Positions 1 to 9,503 of a stretch of DNA of 64,000 bases are shown piece after piece. Under the pieces are notes generated by a model. It did no database searches. It saw nothing but the letters and a program-made list of their open reading frames with translations, and was not told the DNA's origin. The number at the start of each line of letters is the position of its first letter. Position 1 is the first letter of the stretch. A program made the position numbers and the translations under genes. The stretch lies in NCBI RefSeq assembly GCF_006494815.1, contig NZ_CP041091.1, positions 1,825,001-1,889,000 of the forward strand, read 5' to 3'. The stretch is from Nocardioides sambongensis (lineage in GTDB: Bacteria > Actinomycetota > Actinomycetes > Propionibacteriales > Nocardioidaceae).

Positions 1-1126
1 GCGTCGCCACGGTCGCCCTCGGACCGGCCCTGGCCGAGCGGCTGGGCTGGGGCCGTCTCCTGCTGGTGACCTGGCTGGCCGGGCTGGGCTGGCTGCTCGG
101 CCTGGCCCTGGTCGACGGCGGCGCCGGGCTGAGCCGGGTCCTCGGCAACCCGCACGAATACCTGGAGACGGCACGCGCGGTCACCTCGGTGCCCGACCTG
201 CTCGCCGGGTACGTCGACCGGATCCCCGAGGACGCCCCGACAACTGGCCGATCCACGTCGCCGGGCATCCCCCGGGGATGCTGCTCTTCTTCGTGCTGCT
301 CGCGAAGGTCGGCCTCGGCGGCGACCTGGCGGCCGGACTGGTGGTGACGCTGGTCGCGTCCACCCTGCCGATCGCCGTGCTGGTGACCCTGCGTGCCCTG
401 GGACGGGTGGACACCGCGCGCGGGGTCGCGCCGTTCCTCGCGGTGAGCCCGGCCGCGATCTTCCTCGCCGTCTCCGCGGACGCGGTGATCGCCACCGTCG
501 TCGCCTGGGGGCTGGCCGCGCTCGCCCTCGCCGCGCGGGGTGGTCCCTCCCCCGGCCGGCTGGCCTGGGCGACGCTGGCCGGCCTCCTCCTGGGCACCTC
601 GGTGATGATGTCCTACGGCATGCCGCTGGCCGGCGTGCTCGCGCTCGCGGTGCTCGTCGCCGCCGGTCGGTGGTGGCCGCTGCCCGTGGCCGCCGCCGCC
701 GCCCTGCTCGTGGCGCTGCTGATGGCGGCCGGCGGGTTCGCTTGGTGGGAGGCCCTGCCGGTACTACGGGAGCGGTACTGGGACGGCATCGCCACGGACC
801 GGCCCGCCTCCTACTGGTGGTGGGGCAACCTGGCGGCGCTGGTGATCAGCGCCGGCCCCGTGGTCGGGGCCTCGCTGGGCGCGGCGTGGGCCTCTCGTCG
901 TACCGAACGGGTGCCGGTGCTGCTGGTGGGTGCGGCCGTCACGGCGGTCGCGTTGGCTGACCTCTCGGGCATGTCGAAGGCCGAGGTGGAGCGGATCTGG
1001 CTGCCGTTCGTGCCGTGGCTGATGCTCGGGGCGGCGATGTTGCCGCGCTCGTGGCGGCAGCCGGCCCTCGCGCTGCAGGTGGTGGCCGCGCTGCTGGTGC
1101 AGCACCTGCTCTACACCAGCTGGTGA
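1..1126 (+). CDS. Polytopic membrane protein, glycosyltransferase-like (5' truncated, frameshifted)
   Basis: The reading frame is already open at base 3, so the start lies outside the window. The product is a hydrophobic protein with about nine or more membrane segments. A motif reading HVAGHPPG follows a charged loop, as in polytopic GT-C-like sugar transferases of actinobacteria; the assignment rests on general resemblance only. The frame changes at the C run 235-238. Upstream reads ...RIPEDAP in one frame and downstream DNWPIHVAGHPPG in another, and adding one C restores continuity. The stop is TGA at 1124-1126. It converges with the epimerase gene on the other strand. Confidence 0.6.
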   Translation, partial: RRHGRPRTGPGRAAGLGPSPAGDLAGRAGLAARPGPGRRRRRAEPGPRQPARIPGDGTRGHLGARPARRVRRPDPRGRPDNWPIHVAGHPPGMLLFFVLLAKVGLGGDLAAGLVVTLVASTLPIAVLVTLRALGRVDTARGVAPFLAVSPAAIFLAVSADAVIATVVAWGLAALALAARGGPSPGRLAWATLAGLLLGTSVMMSYGMPLAGVLALAVLVAAGRWWPLPVAAAAALLVALLMAAGGFAWWEALPVLRERYWDGIATDRPASYWWWGNLAALVISAGPVVGASLGAAWASRRTERVPVLLVGAAVTAVALADLSGMSKAEVERIWLPFVPWLMLGAAMLPRSWRQPALALQVVAALLVQHLLYTSW

Positions 1127-1149
1127 CCGGACCGGCTCGTTTGGCTACC

Positions 1150-1197
1150 GCTCAGCCGCGCAGAGGCGCCAATGCTCAGCCGCGCAGGGGCGCGGTG
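1150..1197. repeat. 24-bp tandem duplication at the 3' end of the epimerase gene
   Basis: Two adjacent near-copies start with GCTCAGCCGCGCAG, at 1150 and 1174, and agree at about 20 of 24 positions. The second copy contains the epimerase stop codon (1176-1178). The first copy is a duplicate of that gene end lying in the convergent intergenic gap. Confidence 0.6.
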
Positions 1198-2219
1198 GCG
1201 AACGCGGGCAGGCCCACCTCCGGGGTGACCTCGGCACGGAACCCCAGCTCGGCCGCCGCACGCGCCGGCGAGGCGACCACGTGCCGCACGTCGCCGAGGC
1301 GATAGTCCCCGGTGATCGCCGGCTCGATCGGGTGCGCGGCGCCGCGCGCCACCAGGCCGGCCACCTCGGCGATCGTGGTGGGCAGGCCCGAGGCCACGTT
1401 GTAGGCCGCGAACGACCCCGGCGCGGCCCCGGCCACCGCCGCCGCGGCGACCACGTTGGCCCGGGCCACGTCGTCGACGTGGACGAAGTCCCGCCGCTGC
1501 CGCCCGTCCTCGAAAACCCGCGGCGCCTCGCCGCGCTCGAGGGAGGAGCGGAACATCGCCGCCACACCGGAGTAGGGGGTGTCACGAGGCATCCGGGGGC
1601 CGTAGACGTTGTGGTAGCGCAGGGCCACCACGGATCCGCCCGCCTGGCGTGCCCAGGCGGCGGCGTAGTGCTCCTGGGCCACCTTGCTCGCCGCGTAGGC
1701 GTTGCGCGGGTCCAGCGGTGCGGACTCATCGACCAGCAGCGACTCCAGCGCGGCCCCGCAGGCGGGGCAGTGCACCTCGAAGTCCCCCGCGTCCAGCGCC
1801 GCGCGCTCGCGCGGACCGGGCGACACCTCCCCGTGCGTCGGGCAGGCGTAGGCGCCCTCCCCGTAGACGACCATCGACGACGCGAGCACCAGACGCCGTA
1901 CGCCGGCTCCGGCGGCCGCCGCGAGCAGGGCCGCGGTGCCCAGGTCGTTGTGGGCGGCGTAGAGCGGGAGGTCGGCGGTGCTGGCGCCGGCACCGACGAC
2001 GGCCGCCTGGTGGCAGACCACGTCCACCCCGGTGAGCAGGTGCTGCCAGCCGTCGGCGTCGCGGACGTCGAGGACCTCGGTGTGTGGGGGCGCCGCCGCG
2101 CCCTGGTGGGCGGCGGGGAGCATCGCGTCGACCCGGACCACCTCGTGGCCCTCCGCGTCCAGGGCGCTGTCGATGGCGGAGCCGATGAAGCCGGCGGAGC
2201 CGGTGAGCAGGACTCGCAC
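1176..2219 (-). CDS. NAD-dependent sugar-nucleotide epimerase/dehydratase (extended SDR)
   Basis: Extended short-chain dehydrogenase of 347 aa. The Rossmann glycine motif TGSAGFIG is at residues 6-13, the catalytic Ser is near 114-115, and the YAASK motif gives Tyr175 and Lys179. The likely substrate is a nucleotide-activated sugar, but which one cannot be told. An insert between the Ser and Tyr motifs carries C126-x2-H129 and C151-x2-C154, which looks like a small zinc ribbon. The start is ATG at 2219, 3 bp beyond the stop of the phosphorylase gene, so the two are probably co-transcribed. Confidence 0.85.
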   Translation of the reverse strand: MRVLLTGSAGFIGSAIDSALDAEGHEVVRVDAMLPAAHQGAAAPPHTEVLDVRDADGWQHLLTGVDVVCHQAAVVGAGASTADLPLYAAHNDLGTAALLAAAAGAGVRRLVLASSMVVYGEGAYACPTHGEVSPGPRERAALDAGDFEVHCPACGAALESLLVDESAPLDPRNAYAASKVAQEHYAAAWARQAGGSVVALRYHNVYGPRMPRDTPYSGVAAMFRSSLERGEAPRVFEDGRQRRDFVHVDDVARANVVAAAAVAGAAPGSFAAYNVASGLPTTIAEVAGLVARGAAHPIEPAITGDYRLGDVRHVVASPARAAAELGFRAEVTPEVGLPAFATAPLRG

Positions 2220-2222
2220 GGC

Positions 2223-3019
2223 TCAGCCCGGGACGTCGTAGGTGAGGGTCAGGTCGTCCGCCCAACTGCTGCAGGCGCAGCCGGCCGGATCGCCGAGACG
2301 GCCGATCGCGGCGGTGAGGAGCTGACCGAGCCGCGCGAGATTCGCCTCGAAGCGGGCGAAGACCTCGGCCTGGCCGACGCCGCTCCCCGCCTCGGCTCCG
2401 GCGTCCATGTCCGTCACCAGCGCCAGCGGTGCGTAGCAGGTGCGCATCTCGCGGGCGAGCACCGCCTCGGGCTGCCCGGTCATGTTGATCAGGGTGCCGC
2501 CGGCCGCCGCGTGCTGCCGCGACTCGGCGCGGGTGGAGAACCGCGGGCCCTCGATCACCACCATCGTCCCGCCGTCGACGACGTCGTCCGCGGTCCCGAG
2601 CAGCGCGGACCGTACGCCGGCGCAATAGGGGTCGCCGAACGGCACGTGCACCGCGCCCGTCTCCACGTAGGTCTGCCGACGGTTGACCGTGCGGTCGACG
2701 AGCTGGTCCGGCACCACCACGTCCCCGGGGCGACGGCGTCGCTCAGTCCACCCACCGCGCAGGGGGCGATGATCTGACGGACGCCGAGCGAACGCAGCGC
2801 CCACAGGTTGGCCCGGTAGTTGATCGCGTGGGCGGGGTGACGGTGCTCCGGTCCGTGGCGGGGCAGGAAGGCGACGGCGCGCCCCTCGATCTCCCCGATC
2901 GAGATCGGCGCCGAGGGGTCGCCGTACGGGGTCGGCACGTCGTGGTCGACACCGCCGGAGAGGAACGAGTAGAAGCCGGTGCCGCCGATGACGGCGACGT
3001 CCGCGTGCGCTGCAGGCAT
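2223..3019 (-). CDS. mtnP: 5'-methylthioadenosine/purine nucleoside phosphorylase (frameshifted)
   Basis: MTAP/PNP family enzyme that phosphorolyses 5'-methylthioadenosine or a related purine nucleoside to the free base and sugar-1-phosphate. The N-terminus has GGTGFYSF (phosphate-binding loop), then PRHGPEHRHPAHAINYRAN. The C-terminal half has NMTGQPEAVLAREM and an ending SWADDLTLTYDVPG. The halves lie in different frames that join at the C/G run 2722-2730: AVAPG must continue into DVVVPDQLVDRT. One extra base makes 798 nt (265 aa), normal for the family. I chose ATG 3019; a GTG at 3028 is an alternative. Confidence 0.8.
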
Positions 3020-3146
3020 GTCCCCCACTGTTCCACCCGCTGCGCCGGATCCCCCGGCGACGGTGGATCCGTCATCGTTCCGTAAGGGTGCGCGCCGGTG
3101 ACCGGGGCTCTCCCCAGGTGGCTCCCCGGGTGGCTAACGTCGTGCC

Positions 3147-3512
3147 ATGGACGTGGAGACGCTGCAGGCCCACTGCCTGGCCAAGCCCGGCGCGTGGCCC
3201 GACCACCCGTGGGACCACGAGTATCCGGTGGTCAAGGTCGGTGAGGGCGATCGCGGGAAGATCTTCGCCTTCCTCGGCCGGGAGAAGGTGGGCGTGAAGG
3301 CCGGCGCCACCCGCGAGGTCGCCGACGAGTGGCTGCAGCGCTATCCCGACGACGCCTCCGTGATGGCCTACATCGGGCGGTCGGGGTGGAACGACCTGCG
3401 CCTGGGCGGCGCGATCCCCGACGACGAGCTGCTCGAAGCGGTGGACGACTCCTACCGCGCCGTGGTCGAGAAGCTGCCGAAGTCCCGACGACCGGAGGGC
3501 TGGGACGCCTGA
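3147..3512 (+). CDS. MmcQ/YjbR-family protein
   Basis: A 121-aa protein of the MmcQ/YjbR (CyaY-fold-like, DNA-binding-like) family. The N-terminal CLAKPGAWPDHPWDHEYPVV and the central KVGVKAG and WNDLRLGG stretches are typical. The molecular function of the family is poorly defined. A TAACGT box at 3135-3140 lies 6 nt before the ATG, so the transcript is probably leaderless. It reads away from the phosphorylase gene. Confidence 0.85.
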   Translation: MDVETLQAHCLAKPGAWPDHPWDHEYPVVKVGEGDRGKIFAFLGREKVGVKAGATREVADEWLQRYPDDASVMAYIGRSGWNDLRLGGAIPDDELLEAVDDSYRAVVEKLPKSRRPEGWDA

Positions 3513-3523
3513 CCTCCGATCAG

Positions 3524-3600
3524 CTTGGATTCACCGATGGTCGGCGTAGCGAGCGTCACCAGACGGGTGCGCGCAGTAGCCGAGAATCGGTGAATCCAAG
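3524..3600. repeat. 15-bp perfect inverted repeat with 47-bp centre
   Basis: CTTGGATTCACCGAT at 3524-3538 is the exact reverse complement of ATCGGTGAATCCAAG at 3586-3600. It fills the gap between two convergent genes and ends one base before the stop codon of the minus-strand gene. It could be a bidirectional terminator with a long loop, or a copy of a dispersed palindromic element. It has no T-run. Confidence 0.7.
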
Positions 3601-3601
3601 A

Positions 3602-3943
3602 TCAGGGCCGATCGATCGGCTGGACCAGCCGGACGGTCATGTGGAACTGCTTGGTGCTGGCACCCTGGATGACGACCAGGAAACCGTCCGGCCCGTCCTG
3701 GAAGACCTCCCGCCCGGACGGCGACCACGGGTCGGGCGGCTTGAACTCGAACGCCGCCTTGCGCGCCGCCTGCCATGCCTCCGCACGCTCGACGAAGACG
3801 CTGCGCCCGACCTTGACCACGGTCGGCGGCTTGGCCTGTCCCCCGTTCGCGTACTCGATCACCACCCGCCACGGCCCCTCTCCCGGACCGCCGTAGCGCG
3901 GTGTCGGGGACTGGTCGCCGCCGTAGACCTCGTAGTCCGTCAT
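3602..3943 (-). CDS. Hypothetical protein, 113 aa
   Basis: A small soluble protein beginning MTDYEVYGGDQSPTPRYGG and ending TVRLVQPIDRP. I do not recognise a family with confidence. Codon use matches the high-GC neighbours and the frame has strong third-position GC, which supports real coding. ATG 3943 is used; ATG 3952 is equally open. It has no signal peptide or membrane segment and stands alone between the inverted repeat and the divergent lipoprotein gene. Confidence 0.65.
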   Translation of the reverse strand: MTDYEVYGGDQSPTPRYGGPGEGPWRVVIEYANGGQAKPPTVVKVGRSVFVERAEAWQAARKAAFEFKPPDPWSPSGREVFQDGPDGFLVVIQGASTKQFHMTVRLVQPIDRP

Positions 3944-4099
3944 GGCCCGCATCTTCCCGCTCGTGGACGCACCGACACCCGCCGGGTACGGCGCCGCGCG
4001 GGTTGTCCACAGAACGACACGGGCTGGTCGCGCCCGCCGAGACACTCGGCTAGTTTCGATGCGCGCCCGGTCCGGCGCACGACTTTCTCGGGAGGACCC

Positions 4100-4633
4100 A
4101 TGCACCGGCTGCGCGCACTCGCCGCCACCCTCACCCTCACCTGCGCCCTGACCGCCTGCGGTGACACCGAGGACGAGCCCACGGTCGCACCGGCGCCGAC
4201 CAGTGACGCGACCAGCGCCCCCACCTCCGCAGCGACCGGCGACGACCCGCTGGTGGCGCCCGAGGACGAGACGGCGCGGGAGTTTCTTCGGCGGTGGGTC
4301 GCGCTGATCAACCGGATGCAGTCCACTGGTGATACCGAGTCCTACCTTGCAATCTCAGGTCCCGATTGTGTGTCATGCCACCAGTTCGCTCGGTCGGTCA
4401 AGGAGATTTATGCCGCCGGAGGCTCAATTTCTGGTGGGACAGAAACCGTCCGGAGCATTGCCAGAGAAAAGCCATATCAGTGGCTCGTGACTGTCGAGGC
4501 AGAGCCAACCCGTTACACGGAGAAGTCGGATGGCCCGACTAAGACGCTCGACGGCGGCGTGCTCAAGTCGAGAGTCTTCGTCGTGGAAGTCGATGGAAAC
4601 TGGATCGTCGCCGAATCGGAGACGGTCGGGTGA
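4100..4633 (+). CDS. Secreted lipoprotein, DUF6318-like
   Basis: A 177-aa predicted lipoprotein: basic start, hydrophobic stretch and lipobox LTAC with the acylated Cys at residue 20. A Ser/Thr/Pro-rich linker follows, then a domain with REFLRRWVALINRMQSTGDT and CVSCHQF. This resembles the DUF6318 family of actinobacterial lipoproteins (recognised from memory, not verified). GGAGGA lies 4 nt upstream of the ATG, and TAGTTT near 4051 could be the -10. From about 4310 the base composition falls well below that of the neighbours. The stop overlaps the next start (GTGA). Confidence 0.75.
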   Translation: MHRLRALAATLTLTCALTACGDTEDEPTVAPAPTSDATSAPTSAATGDDPLVAPEDETAREFLRRWVALINRMQSTGDTESYLAISGPDCVSCHQFARSVKEIYAAGGSISGGTETVRSIAREKPYQWLVTVEAEPTRYTEKSDGPTKTLDGGVLKSRVFVVEVDGNWIVAESETVG

Positions 4634-5439
4634 AACTGACTTCTGTCTGCGCCGCCGCAGTTCTCAGCGCTGCAGTCGTCGTTGGTGCACCTTTCCAGGC
4701 AGCTAGTAGCCCCACATGCCCTGACGCGAACGCAAACCTCCACGGCGTCACCCAGGTGTGCCCTGAGGACGGACCGCCGACCGGCTCCCCGCTAGGCAAC
4801 GAAGGAAGCGAAGGTCAGCCGCCAAGAGTCGAGACCAAGCCGATCTGCGGCATGTATGTCGACGGTTGGTGTCAGGCGCCAGCACTGTGTGAGAACACCG
4901 AGGGCGACATCAGTTACAGGTACCAAGTTTGGGTGGATGGCAGACCAGCAGGCACCTTTTGCCTTGGGGACGAGGACGAAATCGTTCCCCAATCAGTTCA
5001 CCCGAGCATGGTGGCGAGGGCCTTCCGCCGCCTCACCTGGCCGGCCTCCACCCTCGTCATCCAACCCACCAACGGCCGCACCCTGGTCAACTTCGACACG
5101 AACTTCTACACGACCGACACCGAGCCGATCACGCAGACCGTGCGCCTGCTCGGCCGCCCGATCACGATCGAGGCCACCCCGGTCCAGTACCACTGGCACT
5201 TCGACGACGGCGCGAGCCTGACCACCGAGGAGCCGGGCGCGGCCTACCCGGAGCTGACCATCACCCACCGCTACCTGACCACGGGCCGCTACCGTCCCAG
5301 CCTGGACACCACCTACGGCGGCCGCTACCGCGTCGGCAACGGGCCCTGGCAGCAGATCCCCGGCACTCACACGGTGGCCGGGGCGGCGCAGAGCCTGCGC
5401 GCGATCGAGGCGAGCCCGACCCTGGTCGACCCCGACTGA
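4630..5439 (+). CDS. Secreted PKD-like protein, partner of the lipoprotein
   Basis: A 269-aa exported protein starting at GTG 4630 inside the previous stop (GTGA overlap), so the two are translationally coupled. It has a signal peptide ending near residue 25 (PFQAASS), a Cys-containing middle region, then a region with FDDGASLTTEEPG and YLTTGRYRP, which recalls PKD-type beta domains. The first 125 codons are visibly less GC-rich than the rest, with a sharp change near 5010. No enzymatic motif is seen. Function is unknown; surface exposure is inferred. Confidence 0.7.
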   Translation: MKLTSVCAAAVLSAAVVVGAPFQAASSPTCPDANANLHGVTQVCPEDGPPTGSPLGNEGSEGQPPRVETKPICGMYVDGWCQAPALCENTEGDISYRYQVWVDGRPAGTFCLGDEDEIVPQSVHPSMVARAFRRLTWPASTLVIQPTNGRTLVNFDTNFYTTDTEPITQTVRLLGRPITIEATPVQYHWHFDDGASLTTEEPGAAYPELTITHRYLTTGRYRPSLDTTYGGRYRVGNGPWQQIPGTHTVAGAAQSLRAIEASPTLVDPD

Positions 5440-5454
5440 GAGAAGTCCCGGGGG

Positions 5455-6225
5455 TCAGCGGACCGGCAGTCCCGCGGCGTCCAGCGCGTCCTTGACCTCG
5501 CCGATCCGGAGCGTGCCGAAGTGGAAGACGGTGGCGGCGAGCACCGCGTCGGCACCCGCCTCGACCGCGGGCGGGAAGTGCTCGACCGCACCGGCGCCAC
5601 CCGAGGCGATCACCGGGATGCTGACCTCGGCGCGCACCGCGCGGATCAGCTCCAGGTCGAAGCCGTCCGTGGTGCCGTCGGCGTCCATCGCGTTCAGCAG
5701 GATCTCGCCCGCGCCGAGCTCGGCGGCCCGGACCGCCCACTCGATCGCGTCCACCCCGGCCGACCGGCGGCCACCGTGGGTGGTGACCTCGAAGCCGGAG
5801 TCCGTCCGGCTCTCCCCGTGCACCCGGCGGGCGTCGACGGAGAGCACCAGCACCTGGTTGCCGAAGCGGTCAGCGATCTCGGCGATCAGCTCGGGGCGGT
5901 CGAGGGCGGCGGTGTTCACCGCGATCTTGTCGGCCCCGGCGCGCAGCATCCGGTCCACGTCCTCGACCGACCGGATGCCGCCGCCGACGGTGAGCGGGAT
6001 GAAGACCTGCTCGGCGGTGGCCGAGACGATCTCCAGCGTGGTGGCCCGGCCCTCGTGCGAGGCGGAGATGTCCAGGAAGGTCAGCTCGTCGGCGCCCTCG
6101 GCGTCGTAGGTGCGGGCCAGCTCGACCGGGTCGCCGGCGTCGCGCAACTCCTTGAAGTTGATCCCCTTGACCACCCGGCCGGCATCCACGTCCAGGCACG
6201 GGATGACGCGGACCGCGAGGCTCAT
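5455..6225 (-). CDS. hisF: Imidazole glycerol phosphate synthase cyclase subunit HisF
   Basis: TIM-barrel cyclase that, with HisH, turns PRFAR and glutamine-derived ammonia into imidazole glycerol phosphate and AICAR. The N-terminus reads [21 protein letters not shown] with the catalytic Asp in [14 protein letters not shown] and VIASGGAGA form the phosphate-binding loops. The length is 256 aa as expected. ATG 6225 is used; upstream in-frame codons fall in hisA. It is the last gene of the his cluster here and converges with the PKD-like gene. Confidence 0.96.
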   Translation of the reverse strand: MSLAVRVIPCLDVDAGRVVKGINFKELRDAGDPVELARTYDAEGADELTFLDISASHEGRATTLEIVSATAEQVFIPLTVGGGIRSVEDVDRMLRAGADKIAVNTAALDRPELIAEIADRFGNQVLVLSVDARRVHGESRTDSGFEVTTHGGRRSAGVDAIEWAVRAAELGAGEILLNAMDADGTTDGFDLELIRAVRAEVSIPVIASGGAGAVEHFPPAVEAGADAVLAATVFHFGTLRIGEVKDALDAAGLPVR

Positions 6226-6229
6226 CGGC

Positions 6230-6979
6230 TCAGGCCTTCGCGGACGCGCCACCCGGGAGGGTCAGCGCGAGGGCCTCCTCCAGGGTGAACTGCCCGGTGT
6301 AGAGCGCGGTGCCGGCGATCGCGCCCTCGACGCCGATGCCGACCAGCCCCATCAGTGCGCGGATGTCGTCCAGGGTGGTGACGCCACCCGAGGCCACCAG
6401 GGGCCGGTCCGTGGCGGCGGCGACGTCGCGCAGCAGCTGCAGGTTCGGGCCCTGCAGCATCCCGTCCTTGTTGACGTCGGTGACGACGTAGCGGGCGCAG
6501 CCCTCCGAGTCGAGGCGAGCCAGGGTCTCGTACAGGTCGCCGCCGTCCCGCGTCCAGCCGCGCGCGGCGAGCGTGCGACCGCGGACGTCCAGTCCGACGG
6601 CCACCCGGTCGCCGTAGGCGGCGATCGCCTTGGCGCACCACTCCGGCTGCTCCAGGGCGGCGGTGCCGATGTTGACCCGGCGACAACCCGTCGCCATCGC
6701 CGCCTCCAGCGACTCGTCGTCCCGGATCCCGCCGCTCATCTCGACCTTGATGTCGAGGCGGCCGACGATCTGGGCCTGCAGCTCGCGGTTGTCGCCGTGC
6801 CCGAAGGCGGCGTCCAGGTCCACCAGGTGGATCCACTCCGCGCCGGCCTCCTGCCACCGGAGTGCCGCCTCGATCGGGTCGCCGAACCGCTTCTCGGACC
6901 CGTCCACGCCCTGCACCAACTGGACCGCCTGACCGCCCTTGATGTCGACGGCCGGCAACAGCTCCAGGTACTCGCTCAC
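6230..6979 (-). CDS. priA: Phosphoribosyl isomerase HisA/PriA
   Basis: Beta/alpha-barrel isomerase of 249 aa acting on ProFAR. In actinobacteria the same protein (PriA) usually also isomerises phosphoribosylanthranilate for tryptophan synthesis, replacing TrpF. The N-terminus [18 protein letters not shown] has the catalytic Asp and [13 protein letters not shown] follows. The Asp in [15 protein letters not shown] fits the second acid site. GTG 6979 is chosen because the family starts just before LELLPAVD. Its stop lies 4 bp from the hisF start. The dual role is inferred from the lineage. Confidence 0.94.
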   Translation of the reverse strand: MSEYLELLPAVDIKGGQAVQLVQGVDGSEKRFGDPIEAALRWQEAGAEWIHLVDLDAAFGHGDNRELQAQIVGRLDIKVEMSGGIRDDESLEAAMATGCRRVNIGTAALEQPEWCAKAIAAYGDRVAVGLDVRGRTLAARGWTRDGGDLYETLARLDSEGCARYVVTDVNKDGMLQGPNLQLLRDVAAATDRPLVASGGVTTLDDIRALMGLVGIGVEGAIAGTALYTGQFTLEEALALTLPGGASAKA

Positions 6980-7038
6980 CACGTACTCCTCGTCTCGGTC
7001 GTGCTCGACGGGGTCCGCCACGGGACCGCCGTCACGTC

Positions 7039-7692
7039 TCACAGGGTCTGGACCCAGTTGCGCAGCAGCGCAGCGCCGGCGTCGCCGGACTTCTCGGGGT
7101 GGAACTGGGTCGCGCACAGCGGCCCGTTCTCGACCGCCGCGACGAACCGGTCGCCGCCGTGCTCGGCCCAGGTCACCCGCGGTTGGTGCGATTCCGGGGT
7201 CCGGTCGTTGGTCACCAGGGTCCAGTCGCGCACGCCGTAGGAGTGCACGAAGTAGAACCGCTCGTCCTCGATGCCGGCGAAGAGGCTCGTCCCATCGGTC
7301 ACGTCGACGGTGTTCCAGCCCATGTGCGGCACGATCGGCGCCTGGAGGCGCTCGACGACGCCCGGCCACTCGCCACACCCCTGGGTCTCCACACCGTGCT
7401 CGATCCCGCGGTCGAAGAGGATCTGCATCCCGACACAGATGCCCAGCACCGGGCGCCCCCCGGAGAGGCGGCGGGCGATGATCCGCTCGCCGCGGATCGC
7501 GCGCAGCCCGCGCATGCAGGCCTCGTAGGCGCCGACACCGGGCACCAGCAGACCGTCGGCCGCCAGCGCGGCGTCGAGGTCGCCGGTGAGGGTCACCTCG
7601 GCGCCGGCGCGCTCGACCGCCCGCACCGCGGAGCGCAGGTTCCCGGAGCCGTAGTCGAGGACGACCACGGACGGGCGACGCCCGCTAGCCAC
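7039..7692 (-). CDS. hisH: Imidazole glycerol phosphate synthase amidotransferase subunit HisH
   Basis: Class I glutamine amidotransferase of 217 aa that supplies ammonia to His[13 protein letters not shown] opens the domain, the nucleophile is Cys86 in GICVGMQ, and the His/Glu partners sit in [11 protein letters not shown] near the end. The start is GTG at 7692, 66 bp downstream of hisB. The 59-bp gap to hisA holds no other gene. Confidence 0.96.
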   Translation of the reverse strand: MASGRRPSVVVLDYGSGNLRSAVRAVERAGAEVTLTGDLDAALAADGLLVPGVGAYEACMRGLRAIRGERIIARRLSGGRPVLGICVGMQILFDRGIEHGVETQGCGEWPGVVERLQAPIVPHMGWNTVDVTDGTSLFAGIEDERFYFVHSYGVRDWTLVTNDRTPESHQPRVTWAEHGGDRFVAAVENGPLCATQFHPEKSGDAGAALLRNWVQTL

Positions 7693-7758
7693 GGCGCGAC
7701 GGGGTCCCCGCGGTGGTGGCCACCGCAGGCGCGAGACGACCGGGGACGTCGTGGGTCG

Positions 7759-8379
7759 TCACAGCGCGCCCTTCGTGGACGGGATCCCGGTCTCGCGCGG
7801 GTCCAGGACGATCGCGTCCCGGAACGCACGCGCGAACGCCTTGAACTGGGTCTCCACGATGTGGTGCGGCTCCCGGCCGGCGAGCACCCGGACGTGCAGG
7901 GCGAAGTGGCCGTGGAAGGCGAGCGTCTCGAAGACGTGCTGGGTCAGCGACCCCAGGTAGGAGACGCCCGAGCCGCCCAGGGCGACGTACTGCTGTCCCT
8001 CCGGCTCGCCGGTGTGCACGCAGTAGGGCCGGCCGGAGACATCGACGACGGCTTGGACCAGCGCCTCGTCCAGCGGCACCGTGGCGTCGCCGAACCGGCG
8101 GATGCCCTTCTTGTCCCCGAGCGCGTGGCGGAGCGCCTGGCCGAGCACGATCGCGGTGTCCTCGGTGGTGTGGTGGGCGTCGATGTGCACGTCGCCCGAG
8201 CTCTGCACGGTCAGGTCGACCAGCGCGTGACGGGCGAACGCGGTCAGCATGTGGTCGTAGAAGCCGACCCCGGTGGAGATGTCGTGGCGCCCGGTGCCGT
8301 CGAGGTCGACCTCGACGAGGACCTTCGACTCGCTCGTCTGCCGCTCGATCCGGGCGGTGCGCTTGCCGGTGCCGCTCAT
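7759..8379 (-). CDS. hisB: Imidazoleglycerol-phosphate dehydratase HisB
   Basis: Monofunctional, manganese-dependent IGP dehydratase of 206 aa. The metal-binding His clusters are visible as [25 protein letters not shown] and the C-terminal [16 protein letters not shown]. It makes imidazole acetol phosphate, the substrate of HisC. Start ATG 8379 overlaps the hisC stop (ATGA), showing translational coupling. No HisN phosphatase domain is fused. Confidence 0.97.
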   Translation of the reverse strand: MSGTGKRTARIERQTSESKVLVEVDLDGTGRHDISTGVGFYDHMLTAFARHALVDLTVQSSGDVHIDAHHTTEDTAIVLGQALRHALGDKKGIRRFGDATVPLDEALVQAVVDVSGRPYCVHTGEPEGQQYVALGGSGVSYLGSLTQHVFETLAFHGHFALHVRVLAGREPHHIVETQFKAFARAFRDAIVLDPRETGIPSTKGAL

Positions 8380-9503
8380 GCTCGTTCTCCGATCGGTTCT
8401 CTCTGTACGTCGCTCAACGCCGTGCGGAAGGCGGCCGTCTCCTCGGCGGTGCCGACCGAGACCCGCAGCCAGCCCGCCGGGCCGGTCTCGCGGATCAGCA
8501 CCCCGCGGTCCAGCAGACCCTGCCAGACCGCGTGGCGGTCCGCGAACCGGCCGAACAGCACGAAGTTCGCGTCCGAGTCGGCCACCTGGTAGCCCTCCGC
8601 CCGGAGGTGGTCGACCAGCGCGTCCCGCTCGCGGCGCAGCTCGTCGACCCTGCCGAGCAGCTCGGGGGCGTGGTCGAGCGCCGCCAGCGCCACCGCCTGG
8701 GTGACCGCGGACAGGTGGTAGGGCAGGCGCACCACGCGGATCGCCGCGGTGATCGCCGGGTCTGCGGCCAGGTAGCCCAGGCGGAGCCCGGCACCGGCGA
8801 ACGCCTTGCTCATCGTGCGGGTGACCACCAGGTTGCGGTGGGTGCCGAGCAGCTCCAGCGCGCTGGGGACACCCTCGCGACGGAACTCCCCGTACGCCTC
8901 GTCGACCACCACGATCCCGTGGTCACCGACCGCCTGGCACAGCGCGCTCACCGCGTCCGGCGGCAGCGCGGTACCGGTCGGGTTGTTCGGGCTGGGCAGC
9001 AGCACCACGCTGGGCCGCTCCCGCGCGACCAGGTCCCGTGCGGCGTCCAAGTCGATCGCGAAGTCGCTCGCGCGACGCCCGGCGACCCACCGGGTGTGGG
9101 TGTCGCGGGCGTACTCCGGATACATCGAGTACGTCGGCGCGAAGCTGATCGCGGTGCGTCCCGGACCGCCGAAGGCCTGCAGCAACTGCAGCATCACCTC
9201 GTTGGACCCGTTGGCCGCCCACACCATCTCGGGCGTGACGTCCCCGGCGCCCGCGTCCTTCCCCAGGTACGACGCCAGCGCCACCCGCAGGGCGGTGAAC
9301 TCTCGATCGGGGTAGCGGTTCAGGGTCACCGCGGCCCGCCCGGCGGCGGCGGCGATGTCCGCCGCGCACTCCGGCGAGGGACCGTAGGGGTTCTCGTTGA
9401 CGTTGAGCTGGACGGGCACGTCGAGCTGCGGCGCGCCGTACGGCTCGATCCCGCGCAGCTCCTCGCGCAGCGGCGGCCAGGCCGCCGCCTCCTCGGCGCT
9501 CAT
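8376..9503 (-). CDS. hisC: Histidinol-phosphate aminotransferase HisC
   Basis: PLP-dependent fold-type I aminotransferase of 375 aa making histidinol phosphate. Visible motifs are the N-terminal [10 protein letters not shown], the PSPNNPTGT loop, [10 protein letters not shown], and the Schiff-base Lys in [19 protein letters not shown] 9503 overlaps the hisD stop by the ATGA arrangement, and the gene ends overlapping the hisB start in the same way. Confidence 0.97.
   Translation of the reverse strand: MSAEEAAAWPPLREELRGIEPYGAPQLDVPVQLNVNENPYGPSPECAADIAAAAGRAAVTLNRYPDREFTALRVALASYLGKDAGAGDVTPEMVWAANGSNEVMLQLLQAFGGPGRTAISFAPTYSMYPEYARDTHTRWVAGRRASDFAIDLDAARDLVARERPSVVLLPSPNNPTGTALPPDAVSALCQAVGDHGIVVVDEAYGEFRREGVPSALELLGTHRNLVVTRTMSKAFAGAGLRLGYLAADPAITAAIRVVRLPYHLSAVTQAVALAALDHAPELLGRVDELRRERDALVDHLRAEGYQVADSDANFVLFGRFADRHAVWQGLLDRGVLIRETGPAGWLRVSVGTAEETAAFRTALSDVQREPIGERA

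Noticed and set aside
1281..2777. A 498-codon plus-strand frame over the epimerase and phosphorylase genes
   Set aside because: Low-complexity Gly/Arg/His-rich translation with no motifs; both minus-strand genes are clearly recognised.
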